Part shown: positions 10,001 through 16,508 of the stretch, piece after piece
Layout of the letters: each line of letters starts with the position of its first letter
Numbering within the stretch: position 1 is the first letter of the stretch
IMG/VR virus record: IMGVR_UViG_3300027754_004582
Span: 30,497 to 94,496 of that record
From: a virus
Reading direction: 5' to 3' (one strand)
DNA length: 64,000 nt
Position numbers and translations under genes: made by a program
The notes under the pieces: model-generated
What the model was told of the DNA's origin: nothing
The model's database searches: none
Seen by the model: only the letters and a program-made list of their open reading frames with translations

Positions 10001-12148
10001 ATTTGTTTCGTTACCCAAAACTTTATCCACAATTGTGTTCAAAATTGATGGATGGTCAACAACTATTTTCCATTGTAATGTTCCACCTCTTGATGTGTTT
10101 TTGTATGTATACACTGGTTCAGGTCTTCCTAAGAATTCACTTTGGTTCCAGTTCGCTGAAACGTTTTCACTAAATGTTAAACCGTATGGAGGAAACCACA
10201 TAACTCTACCACCATTAGGACCTCTCTCACAAAGAGCCAAATCATTTGTTGAAAATCCCCTTGCACTATTTGAAGTTCTCCAAGCTAAATTTTCAATTGA
10301 GAACATGTACTTTTTAGCATAACCAACATTTGTACTTAACCCACCAGGTCCGTTAATCAGGTTAGTTGAACTTTGTCCACCCTCTTGTTTGTTAGGATAA
10401 ATGTTTAAGTTATATGTGTTGTCCAAAACCGAATTAGAAAATCTTCTTCCATTTACCGTAATACCGTCAACTTTTTGTAAGTCGTTGTATTGTAAATAAG
10501 GGATGTCTTTAGCAAAAACTCTACAATATTCCGTACCAACCTCTTGTCCAATCTCTCCTGTATATTTAATAACTCTTGAACCTTTAGTCATTTCTTTATA
10601 CCCATCGTTGAATACTTTACTAACTTGGTCAATTGCATTTCCCGCGTGTTGTAATCTTTTTCCACCTTGTGGTTGGCTGTCAATTATTCTTTGAGTATTA
10701 TCTAATATTGAACCTCCTTTGAATTGGATGTTCGTTGACTCTGTTGAATTATACGATGATGGTTTGAAGTCTGCGTTTTGATTATAAATTGCACCACCAA
10801 TACCAACACCGAAACCTGCATTGTTTTTATATTTAGGTGATACCCACGTAAATCCACCTTCAATACCACCACCATTACTATAGGTTGGTCCGTTAGCACC
10901 AAGTCTAATTTCTCTACTTGGTCCTTCATAAAGTTGTGCCAACTCTGATGGACCATATACTGGTGATTGTTGTTCAATACCATATGAGTTTGCAGGTATA
11001 TCACCTGCTGGCGAGAACACTCTTGATGGGTCTGAAGATAATGAACCAACATAATAGTTAGAATTATTCGTTGTTGAACCAACAATCGCCCCACCTAATC
11101 TATCAAATAAAGTTCTATCAAAACTTGGCTTATATTTGTTATAATCAAGGTTATTAAACAATCTTGATTTTTGTCCGCCACCCATGTTGTTATACATGAT
11201 TTGTGAACCTGTTTGTCCACCACCTAATAACCTATTAAAGAATCTACCAACAGTGCTTGCTCTGAAAGCGTTGTTCATCTGTTGGATTGTTGTAGATTGT
11301 CTTAAAGACGTGTTAGGGTCAAAATAAGAACCTGGAATTGTTGATACAGGTAAAATACTACCAGCTAGTCTAAGAGCGAAATCTGTAGCGGCTAATATGG
11401 GGTTAGAAGGTATTGTGATTGTGTAGTTGGGTTCAATCAATGGAACTCTACCTGTAACTAAATTAAGAATGTCGGTTCCACTTCTTACATTAAACACATT
11501 GGCTCTACCAATCGTATTTCTTTTGATTTCAGCGGCAATTCTGTTTTCAAATTCTTTCTTTAGAACTTGAGCACCTAAACGGGCAATATATGAATCAGAA
11601 CTTAATAAACCATTACTACCTTGTGGGTCTGGTGATAATAAAATTCCGATTGAAGGATAACTTGATGGGTTAAACGTTGTTGGGTATGGTTGGTTATTAT
11701 ATAACTGTAATGATGCAGTGATACCACCTTGGTTTTGATTTGAAATGAATTCACCCGCGTCTAAAACACCTTGTCCTCCGTTGGAGTATGCATTAACCTT
11801 TTTCCAATTCTTGGCTTCAACAATACCTTGGTCAAGTATATGAGCATCTTGTTGACCAGGACCATACTCACCTTGGTTTGAAATACTATTTAAAAGACCA
11901 TTAGGGTCAGGAACTTGTCTATATCCACCTTCAGCTCCCCACTCGTTTAAAGGATATAATTTGTTAGCAAATGAAGGTTCGTCAATTAATACATCAGGAC
12001 TATCAACAACTGAACCATCGGATTGAATATACTCGTAGTTAGTTGGGGGTGTAGGTCTGTTAGGTGCTTTCGCATAAGGTACCAGGTTCTTAACAATTAG
12101 TTTTTTCCTAAAAGCTTCTGAGTTAACTAAATCTAAGGGACTTGGCAT
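7049..12148 (-). CDS. Giant baseplate protein with internal OmpA-like domain
   Basis: This 1,699-residue protein lies directly downstream of the tape measure. At about residues 800-925 it contains a segment of the Bacteroidota OmpA/MotB type. It begins VYFANDYP and continues through a helix to LTVTLNASCSAP, then SYNKELATRRIASAREYF, which corresponds to the peptidoglycan-contacting 'N..L...R...V..YL' motif of the family. Residues of about 610-715 (ENLAWRTSN, FPPYGLTFSENV, GRPEPVYTYKNTSRGG) resemble tail or baseplate proteins that precede hub components. The C-terminal third (NVTLSFNFVGGSGLKE and beyond) is unassigned. I infer a baseplate component that may touch the cell wall. The ATG at 12148 follows a TATTTAT element by 14 nt. 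Confidence 0.65.
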   Translation of the reverse strand: MPSPLDLVNSEAFRKKLIVKNLVPYAKAPNRPTPPTNYEYIQSDGSVVDSPDVLIDEPSFANKLYPLNEWGAEGGYRQVPDPNGLLNSISNQGEYGPGQQDAHILDQGIVEAKNWKKVNAYSNGGQGVLDAGEFISNQNQGGITASLQLYNNQPYPTTFNPSSYPSIGILLSPDPQGSNGLLSSDSYIARLGAQVLKKEFENRIAAEIKRNTIGRANVFNVRSGTDILNLVTGRVPLIEPNYTITIPSNPILAATDFALRLAGSILPVSTIPGSYFDPNTSLRQSTTIQQMNNAFRASTVGRFFNRLLGGGQTGSQIMYNNMGGGQKSRLFNNLDYNKYKPSFDRTLFDRLGGAIVGSTTNNSNYYVGSLSSDPSRVFSPAGDIPANSYGIEQQSPVYGPSELAQLYEGPSREIRLGANGPTYSNGGGIEGGFTWVSPKYKNNAGFGVGIGGAIYNQNADFKPSSYNSTESTNIQFKGGSILDNTQRIIDSQPQGGKRLQHAGNAIDQVSKVFNDGYKEMTKGSRVIKYTGEIGQEVGTEYCRVFAKDIPYLQYNDLQKVDGITVNGRRFSNSVLDNTYNLNIYPNKQEGGQSSTNLINGPGGLSTNVGYAKKYMFSIENLAWRTSNSARGFSTNDLALCERGPNGGRVMWFPPYGLTFSENVSANWNQSEFLGRPEPVYTYKNTSRGGTLQWKIVVDHPSILNTIVDKVLGNETNKTRVNSILDSFFAGCRKYDIYELAKKYYTINPNDLYLLQTAITSKDLTREQLITSKQTIQTGFNAPNSGADSISQATTADNKYWEKYTQLGVYFANDYPKKGSVTPYSNQYSIYEGQKNTYVQKSTSTNNLTEFFNTVVETNYSAMQIFIEDIAKQLTQNTQGNLTVTLNASCSAPQTNSYNKELATRRIASAREYFESANSLKDFIKSGRLKFQEPNAKDILGEDAVVPKSPKILSGILTSNDVKGNYRCTDNPVEPPSKDVVGGDTQVGAKEIYTVGAMACRRAVISSINSTLSQPQTEPTPNYTTVTTDQIVTKTFKTQELERTWKPRDNITKFVLRQFLSECDYFETIKEQTPMVFDNLKEKLKFFQPAFHSMTPEGLNTRLTFLQQCMRPGDTIPTIKDIGGAPVLQYNNATNTAFGAPPVLILRVGDFYNTKIIPTSLAFTYEDLDLNPEGIGVQPMIANVTLSFNFVGGSGLKESIDKLQNALTFNYYANTEIYDDRADVTDKEAFLDVLDKEFLGQSVPPAPPAINQAVPNSGQNNNSTIGSILTSNVTTTIETGTISYSDFMNGVITQTQNYFTNVVNKNKEVLSQYNNAMRQEWMLSRDYFRGNLVGLTQVDTEKQIEIFGKPSNIQQRVDTIFDNLSFDISQGEDSFIQFISKTEKQFSPRLIQTVKDNYKNFLKDKKSSYLSPIFKIVQDLTTVEQSYIQTMARMNIIGFDGKGDKTTGTDGLQAKSGPVRIYVISDTDKAPGTLNTMISDINKIRDGLVQFNVITTQDSKFIYVGDNKEYTSQLVLPVEASGSVSSYKDTVEKNVFTPFSNTEDFNKAPFKRAYMILSNDVIDAKKYEAFKKALIGNIIGNQAIIGKNSMDDIEKQFDAYWLTQAKPQFVTENNIAKEFINDIEKNKLKKFLVYTPYDKKERVLNYTTDTNNETANTKTAQETLIKGLGASTNINANTPTLWNNLVGSVYGTYVSKAKLN

Positions 12149-12162
12149 TAATTTCTTTTTAT

Positions 12163-12169
12163 ATAAATA
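12163..12169 (-). promoter_or_regulatory. TATTTAT late-promoter-like element before the giant baseplate gene
   Basis: On the minus strand the spacer reads CCTATTTATATAAAAAG, with the 7-mer ending 14 nt before the ATG at 12148. Both flanking genes are on the minus strand, so the orientation is unambiguous. The promoter role is inferred from recurrence. Confidence 0.45.
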
Positions 12170-12185
12170 GGTTAGTCATTAATTT

Positions 12186-14060
12186 TTAATTACCGTAAGT
12201 TGTTTGGTTTGGAGCCTTTGTTGGGTTCTGTGGTGCGGTTAAACTCATGAAATATTGTTTAGTTTGTGGACTGTTTGCCCAATCATCTAACATTTTTTTT
12301 GTCAATTCACTTCCATTAGGTGTAGTAAACTCTACTTGTATTTTACCACCCACATCTATTGTAGTTTTGGTATTTGTGGTTGTTGATGTTCCATCACCTG
12401 GCGTTTTCATTGGGAAACGTTTACTACCCAAATCTATTGGGTCTGATTTACCACCCATTAATGCATTATAGGTTGAGAATTTTCCACCATCAATACTTGG
12501 TTTTAAATTATTACCCATTAATCCTTCTAAAAGTTTTTTTCCACCCAATTCTGTTTCTGATTTGCCATTTTCAAGTTTACCTATCATTTGACCAAGAGCT
12601 TTTTGAACACCTTCTTTAAATTCTGAACCGAACTTTTGTGATTGTTTGTCCGCGGTTTCTAATAAAGTTGCACTAGCCTCTCTAAGACCTTTATTAGGGT
12701 CATTCATATCCTTTAAAAATTGTTTGAAGTCACCAATAGCTGTTGATGACATTTGTCTTCCACTTGTTGTTTTTCCGTAAAAATCAGAAAGAGTACTAGT
12801 GATTGCATCAGTTAATTTTCTTCCACCCTCAACCTCTTTATTGATTGTTTGATTACTAGCAAATCCATACATAAATCCATGGTAGATTGCTCTTACATCA
12901 CCAGCAACCATTTCACTATAATCTAATTGAGACCTAGCAATTTCTTCTAATGATTTTGGAGCTTCTTTTTGTTCCTTAAGTGTTGCCTCTAATTGTTGTT
13001 GACTTACACTTGTAAGTTTTTCCCAACGTCTTTCACCTGTAGCACTGTCTTTAACACTAATTTCATATTCACCACCATCACCCATTCTAGAAATGTTTGA
13101 AAGTAATTGTTTGTCTTCTTCTTTAACGTTTAAACCAATAGAACTAATCGCTGAAAGCCTTGCATCCGCTTCTTTAGCTGCTAGTCCAAGTTTCATCATC
13201 TCATTAGCGTTTACACCAGTTTGTTCTTGAAGTTCTTTAAGTCTTATAACCCCTTCAGGTGTTATCTTAAATGTTTTTGTTTGACTATCTAAATAAGTAA
13301 ATTGTTTCGCAACGTTAACCAAACTATCCTGTATTCCTTGTGGATTATTAATTGAATCGTTCATTAACCTGAACGGGTCTGCCAAATCACCAACGGCTAA
13401 CCCTAATCTTTGAAATGCTGACGCAACTTCAATCGCTCTTTCAGGTTTATATAAATTATCAGCTAAATTAAAGGTTGTATTCATATCAAACCTTAACATT
13501 GAAGCTTGCGCAGCCATTTTTGTTAATCCTTGTACACCACCCTCAAACTGATAACGATTAAGTTGGTCCATGTTGCTGGTAACAACTTTAAAAACCTCTT
13601 TTGTATTACCCCCAATACTTTGAATATAATTTACTGAACCCTCAATTTGTTTTGACATTTGAGCAACTCCTACACCCACGTCAGCAAAACCACTTACTAA
13701 AGTTCTAATACTTTGTTCAGTTACCTTAGACGCGGCGTAAAGTTTTTCTGTTTGTTCAGTTGTAGCAATAATGTTTCTTCTACTTTCAACTGCAATATCA
13801 GAAATTGCCTGTTGAGCAGCTATAAGGTCACCACCGAGTCTATCAATACGAGGGGTGGCATCCGCCAAGGCGGTTTTAATATCACCAATCCTTTGCCTTG
13901 TTTCACCGAAAGCTTTATTGATTGCTCCACCGTAAACATCCAAGTCAGTAATAGCTCTAGTAATATCTGTAAAAAATGCGGACAATGCATTCTTACGGTA
14001 CTCATCCATTTTATCGGTGAGTTCTTTAAAGTAATCAAGAGGATTTTGTTCGCCAGCCAT
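12186..14060 (-). CDS. Tail tape measure protein
   Basis: This 624-residue, mostly helical protein has heptad-like N-terminal segments (about residues 1-150) and the alternating Ala/Gly/Leu pattern of tape measure proteins, for example GVQGLTKMAAQASML and AIEVASAFQRLGLAVGDL. It sits between the tail-chaperone pair and the baseplate genes, the classical place for a tape measure. T4 gp29 is 590 residues, so a tail roughly as long as that of T4 would be expected, at about 1.5 angstrom per residue. The C-terminus (about 530-624) is Gly/Thr/Pro-rich and probably non-helical. The ATG at 14060 follows a terminator-like hairpin and a TATTTATA element. Confidence 0.75.
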   Translation of the reverse strand: MAGEQNPLDYFKELTDKMDEYRKNALSAFFTDITRAITDLDVYGGAINKAFGETRQRIGDIKTALADATPRIDRLGGDLIAAQQAISDIAVESRRNIIATTEQTEKLYAASKVTEQSIRTLVSGFADVGVGVAQMSKQIEGSVNYIQSIGGNTKEVFKVVTSNMDQLNRYQFEGGVQGLTKMAAQASMLRFDMNTTFNLADNLYKPERAIEVASAFQRLGLAVGDLADPFRLMNDSINNPQGIQDSLVNVAKQFTYLDSQTKTFKITPEGVIRLKELQEQTGVNANEMMKLGLAAKEADARLSAISSIGLNVKEEDKQLLSNISRMGDGGEYEISVKDSATGERRWEKLTSVSQQQLEATLKEQKEAPKSLEEIARSQLDYSEMVAGDVRAIYHGFMYGFASNQTINKEVEGGRKLTDAITSTLSDFYGKTTSGRQMSSTAIGDFKQFLKDMNDPNKGLREASATLLETADKQSQKFGSEFKEGVQKALGQMIGKLENGKSETELGGKKLLEGLMGNNLKPSIDGGKFSTYNALMGGKSDPIDLGSKRFPMKTPGDGTSTTTNTKTTIDVGGKIQVEFTTPNGSELTKKMLDDWANSPQTKQYFMSLTAPQNPTKAPNQTTYGN

Positions 14061-14075
14061 ATATTAACTTTTCTT

Positions 14076-14082
14076 ATAAATA
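14076..14082 (-). promoter_or_regulatory. TATTTAT late-promoter-like element before the tape measure gene
   Basis: The minus strand reads TTGTATTTATAAGAAAAG, with the 7-mer 15 nt before the ATG at 14060. It directly follows the T-run of the hairpin at 14084-14109, giving a terminator-then-promoter arrangement. Confidence 0.5.
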
Positions 14083-14083
14083 C

Positions 14084-14109
14084 AAAAAGACTGAAAATTC
14101 AGTCTTTTT
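14084..14109 (-). terminator. Bidirectional-type intrinsic terminator after the tail chaperone extension
   Basis: This is a perfect 12-bp stem, AAAAAGACTGAA / TTCAGTCTTTTT, with a 2-nt centre (AA on the plus strand). The arm ends in a T-run on the minus strand, and the stem overlaps the stop codon (14099-14101) of the chaperone frameshift extension. Transcripts from the chaperone would end here before a new start for the tape measure. Confidence 0.7.
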
Positions 14110-14258
14110 TATTTTCTTCAATCCATTTATCTAATAAATATTTTCTTGTGAAAATCGGCATTTGTAAAAAGTCATTGTAAGAGATATTCAATAACTTGGT
14201 CAAATAGTAGAATTCATCTAATTGACTTTTCCTATAATCAGAAGAAAGGGCGAAAAAA
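14099..14258 (-). CDS. Tail assembly chaperone extension (GT-like, gp51-like), reached by probable +1 frameshift
   Basis: This frame has no obvious ATG of its own but stays open from the end of the chaperone gene to the TGA at 14099-14101. It encodes 50 residues after the shift (ALSSDYRKSQLDEF, then NISYNDFLQMPIF, then LLDKWIEENKKD). The zero frame reads GAC TTT TTT CGC and stops five codons later. Slippage of tRNA-Phe from TTT to TTC by +1 (or by -2 in the T6 run) fuses this segment after residue 243, giving about 293 residues. The pattern 'short helix, SY..FL.MP...R..L.. W' resembles small T4-like baseplate-assembly proteins. Location between tail tube and tape measure matches the conserved frameshifted tail-chaperone pair of many tailed phages. 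A separate gene using a rare start (TTG upstream) is the alternative. Confidence 0.65.
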
Positions 14259-14981
14259 GTCCACCCCAAAACCAACGTTAACCGTTAGCAATTCTCCTGA
14301 TGGGGTTGTTACTGTTTTCTTCATATCTAATTTTGGTTCATTCTCATCCATAAACTTTTTCAAGAATTTGGAATCGGCAATCGGCATTTGTTCAATAAAT
14401 TTAACAATTTCTGATTTGTCAGGTGAACCATTCAATTCAACAATTTGTTTTGTAAGTCTCCAAGTAACTTTTGGTGCAACTCTACCTTGTGGGTATGAGT
14501 CAGCCATTTTTTCAATTTCCATTATTTCACCATATGATAATGGTTTAACTTTAATTGAAGTTTGAGACTTTGGTAACATTAATGAAAATGTACCATCTTC
14601 GTTTGGTTTTTGACCTTCAACAATACTTAACACACCCAAATCAACCGTTGTTTGGAATGGTTTTCTTGTAGCTGGGTCTGTTAGATTTACAACCATTTCA
14701 TGTCCGAAAGAAGTGTTTCTTAAGAAGATTAAAATCGCTTCAATATCTCCTTCCAATAAATCTTCTATTCTAATATCTGGTTCGTAAACCTTCGCTCTTA
14801 ATAAGTTAACTGCCAAATCGGCAACCCCACCCATTAAGATATTCTCATCAGCGGCGGTTAAATAACCCACTTTTAATGATTTCTTTTTATTTTTGTAGAA
14901 CACTCCACCCGATGGTAAAGGAACCACGTCATGTGGAAGTGAAAAGTCTTTCTGTCCGTATTCTCTTGATTGGTCTTGCAT
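14238..14981 (-). CDS. Tail assembly chaperone / T4 gp26-like baseplate assembly protein
   Basis: This 247-residue protein contains LPSGGVFY (about 22-29), then AADENILMGG, and a C-terminus TVNVGFGVDFFRPFF. That matches the 'T4 baseplate' gp26-like family pattern (LPS.G..Y, then ..DE..L, ending in .FG..FF.P). It lies between the tail tube and tape measure, where tail assembly chaperones are found. The last codons include a T6 run followed by CGC, a codon uncommon in an AGA-preferring AT-rich genome, and then a TGA. That run is the proposed shift site for the extension. The ATG at 14981 lies only 2 nt from the T-run of an upstream terminator-like hairpin. Confidence 0.65.
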   Translation of the reverse strand: MQDQSREYGQKDFSLPHDVVPLPSGGVFYKNKKKSLKVGYLTAADENILMGGVADLAVNLLRAKVYEPDIRIEDLLEGDIEAILIFLRNTSFGHEMVVNLTDPATRKPFQTTVDLGVLSIVEGQKPNEDGTFSLMLPKSQTSIKVKPLSYGEIMEIEKMADSYPQGRVAPKVTWRLTKQIVELNGSPDKSEIVKFIEQMPIADSKFLKKFMDENEPKLDMKKTVTTPSGELLTVNVGFGVDFFRPFF

Positions 14982-14983
14982 AT

Positions 14984-15021
14984 AAAAAAATTAACCGTAT
15001 AGTTTATGTCTATACGGTTAA
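14984..15021 (-). terminator. Intrinsic terminator or attenuator after the tail tube gene
   Basis: A perfect 12-bp stem, TTAACCGTATAG / CTATACGGTTAA, with a 7-nt loop is followed on the minus strand by seven T residues (14984-14990). It lies after the tail tube stop and abuts the ATG of the chaperone gene at 14981. It could end most tube transcripts so that less chaperone than tube is made. Confidence 0.8.
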
Positions 15022-15053
15022 ATATAAGGGTTAATAATTTTTTATAAAGAGTA

Positions 15054-15542
15054 TTAGTATACTAACACACATCTGTCCATTCTCAATGTAGCAGCAATTG
15101 TAGCTAAACCGTCTTGGTTGTAAGCTAACTGATTGAAGTTAACATCTGTCATAAATGTACCATACAAAATCCATTTTTCAACCACAACTCCTGTTGGGTC
15201 TAACATTTCAATGTCAATGTCTTTTTTGTATCCTGCCGCGTATCCCATACGACCTGTAACTGATTCTGCACATAGACGAACCCACTCCATAAGAGCTTGA
15301 GCCGCTGATGGTCCGATTGGGTCTCTGAACACCACGTTAATGGTTTGCCAGTTGAATCTTCCTGCAACCCATGTTGATGTGTTAAGGAATGGTATCTCAG
15401 TAGCATTAATTGTAATGTGAGGTCTTGCAGCACTTTCTACAAACCACTCATTAATTCCTAAGCTTGACGGGAATCTTAAAATAAAACGATTCTGACGTTT
15501 CGGCTCATAAGGAAGAGGCATTTTCATTAGTAAATCAGCCAT
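15054..15542 (-). CDS. Tail tube protein (T4 gp19-like)
   Basis: This 162-residue protein matches the gp19/tube fold, with the N-terminal RQNRFILRFPSSLGINEW, the central WVAGRFNWQTINVVFRDP and a C-terminal pattern TFMTDVNFNQLAYNQDG. T4 gp19 is 163 residues. It polymerises into the inner tube of the contractile tail and is here separated from the sheath gene by one HAD gene. It is expected to be a major late product. A strong hairpin terminator follows immediately, and a TATTTAT element lies 33 nt upstream of the ATG. Confidence 0.9.
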   Translation of the reverse strand: MADLLMKMPLPYEPKRQNRFILRFPSSLGINEWFVESAARPHITINATEIPFLNTSTWVAGRFNWQTINVVFRDPIGPSAAQALMEWVRLCAESVTGRMGYAAGYKKDIDIEMLDPTGVVVEKWILYGTFMTDVNFNQLAYNQDGLATIAATLRMDRCVLVY

Positions 15543-15575
15543 ATTATTTAATTTTTGTTTCTATGTTTATAATTG

Positions 15576-15582
15576 ATAAATA
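15576..15582 (-). promoter_or_regulatory. TATTTAT late-promoter-like element before the tail tube gene
   Basis: The minus strand reads CACTATATTTATCAATT, with the 7-mer 33 nt before the ATG at 15542. The spacer between the tube and HAD genes is 92 nt. Confidence 0.45.
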
Positions 15583-15634
15583 TAGTGGTGTTGAAAAAAT
15601 TTTCCCTTTACTTTGTTTTTTAAAAAGAATATCC

Positions 15635-16465
15635 TTATTTAACTTCCTTCTTAATTCCTCCAGCAGTAGAATAAGTTTTAACTATATTATCTGGTTTATC
15701 TTTAAAATGTTTTTTCATTACTTCTATGTTTTTAGGGTCATCATCTGAAAACCCTATAGAAGGCATCTCTGGTATAAACTTATTACCTATATCATTTTTT
15801 AGAAATGCTCTTTTATTAAGTATTGCTGCCATACCTTTTATATAGTCCACAAATTCATCCATCGCACGAACCTTCGCTTCTTCAGGATTAGATGCACCTT
15901 TTTCGTCTCCAAAAGAAACGGGGTGGTATTTGTTAAGAGCTAAATAAGTTTTGATTAACTCATTATCAGACATCTCTTCCTCTCCTGAAAATGTTCTATA
16001 TTTTTTTAAGTTTTTAACTAACTCATCTTTACTGATTCCGTTGAAATCATTAATGATATAATTGTATATTGCTTGTTTTAATGTATTGGGGTTATGACCT
16101 CTTGCAGTAATAATTGAAAAAATTGAACCACTATTAATTGCTTCTCTAAAATCATCAAACGCAGGTCCTTCTGTGGCTTTCATTGCATCTATTATAAAAT
16201 CCTTATCTCCATCAGTTCTAAAATTTCTGAATGGGTCTTCTGCAAATCCAACAATTGTATGACCCTTATAATTAAAATTTTCTTTACCAATATGATGTCT
16301 ATGTTCCGCAAAGTCATCGGTACTCATACCTACCTCTTCTCCATCTTCATCTTTTACAATTATTTTTGTTGGCATGTGAACAATATTATCATCCCAATCA
16401 AAGGCATAATATTTTAAATCTGGTGTTTTTTCGTCTTTAAATCCCTCTATTATTCTTGTTCTCAT
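15635..16465 (-). CDS. HAD-superfamily phosphatase-like protein
   Basis: This 276-residue protein shows HAD motif I as FDWDDN (D23 and D25), motif II-like IITARG at about residue 117, and a motif IV-like FSDDD at about 236. Such enzymes use the first Asp as nucleophile in phosphoryl transfer. Substrate specificity cannot be read from the sequence; 3'-phosphatase/polynucleotide kinase-type or 5'-nucleotidase roles are known in T4-like phages. It is inserted between the sheath and tube genes, an unusual position for an enzyme, after the sheath terminator and with no TATTTAT element. A conserved acidic insert at about 40-80 separates motif I from the rest. Confidence 0.75.
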   Translation of the reverse strand: MRTRIIEGFKDEKTPDLKYYAFDWDDNIVHMPTKIIVKDEDGEEVGMSTDDFAEHRHHIGKENFNYKGHTIVGFAEDPFRNFRTDGDKDFIIDAMKATEGPAFDDFREAINSGSIFSIITARGHNPNTLKQAIYNYIINDFNGISKDELVKNLKKYRTFSGEEEMSDNELIKTYLALNKYHPVSFGDEKGASNPEEAKVRAMDEFVDYIKGMAAILNKRAFLKNDIGNKFIPEMPSIGFSDDDPKNIEVMKKHFKDKPDNIVKTYSTAGGIKKEVK

Positions 16466-16471
16466 TGTTGG

Positions 16472-16506
16472 CTAAAAAATGGGGGAGATAAACTCCCCCT
16501 TATTTT
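16472..16506 (-). terminator. Intrinsic terminator after the tail sheath gene
   Basis: The stem GGGGGAG / CTCCCCC (16481-16487 and 16493-16499) has a 5-nt loop and is one of the most GC-rich short motifs of the window. On the minus strand it is followed by a T6 run. It lies between the sheath stop (16509) and the HAD start (16465). Confidence 0.8.
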
Positions 16507-16508
16507 TA

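Noticed and set aside
10702-11094. Minus-strand frame of 130 codons inside the 1,699-residue baseplate gene
   Set aside because: It lies wholly within a long well-supported gene on the same strand in another frame, has no domain or spacer, and its composition is a frame-shifted echo of the host gene.
13713-14180. Plus-strand frame of 155 codons antisense to the tape measure
   Set aside because: It is antisense to the tape measure start and the chaperone region, with Cys/Phe/Ser-rich composition typical of reversed Leu/Glu-rich helices. No motif is seen.
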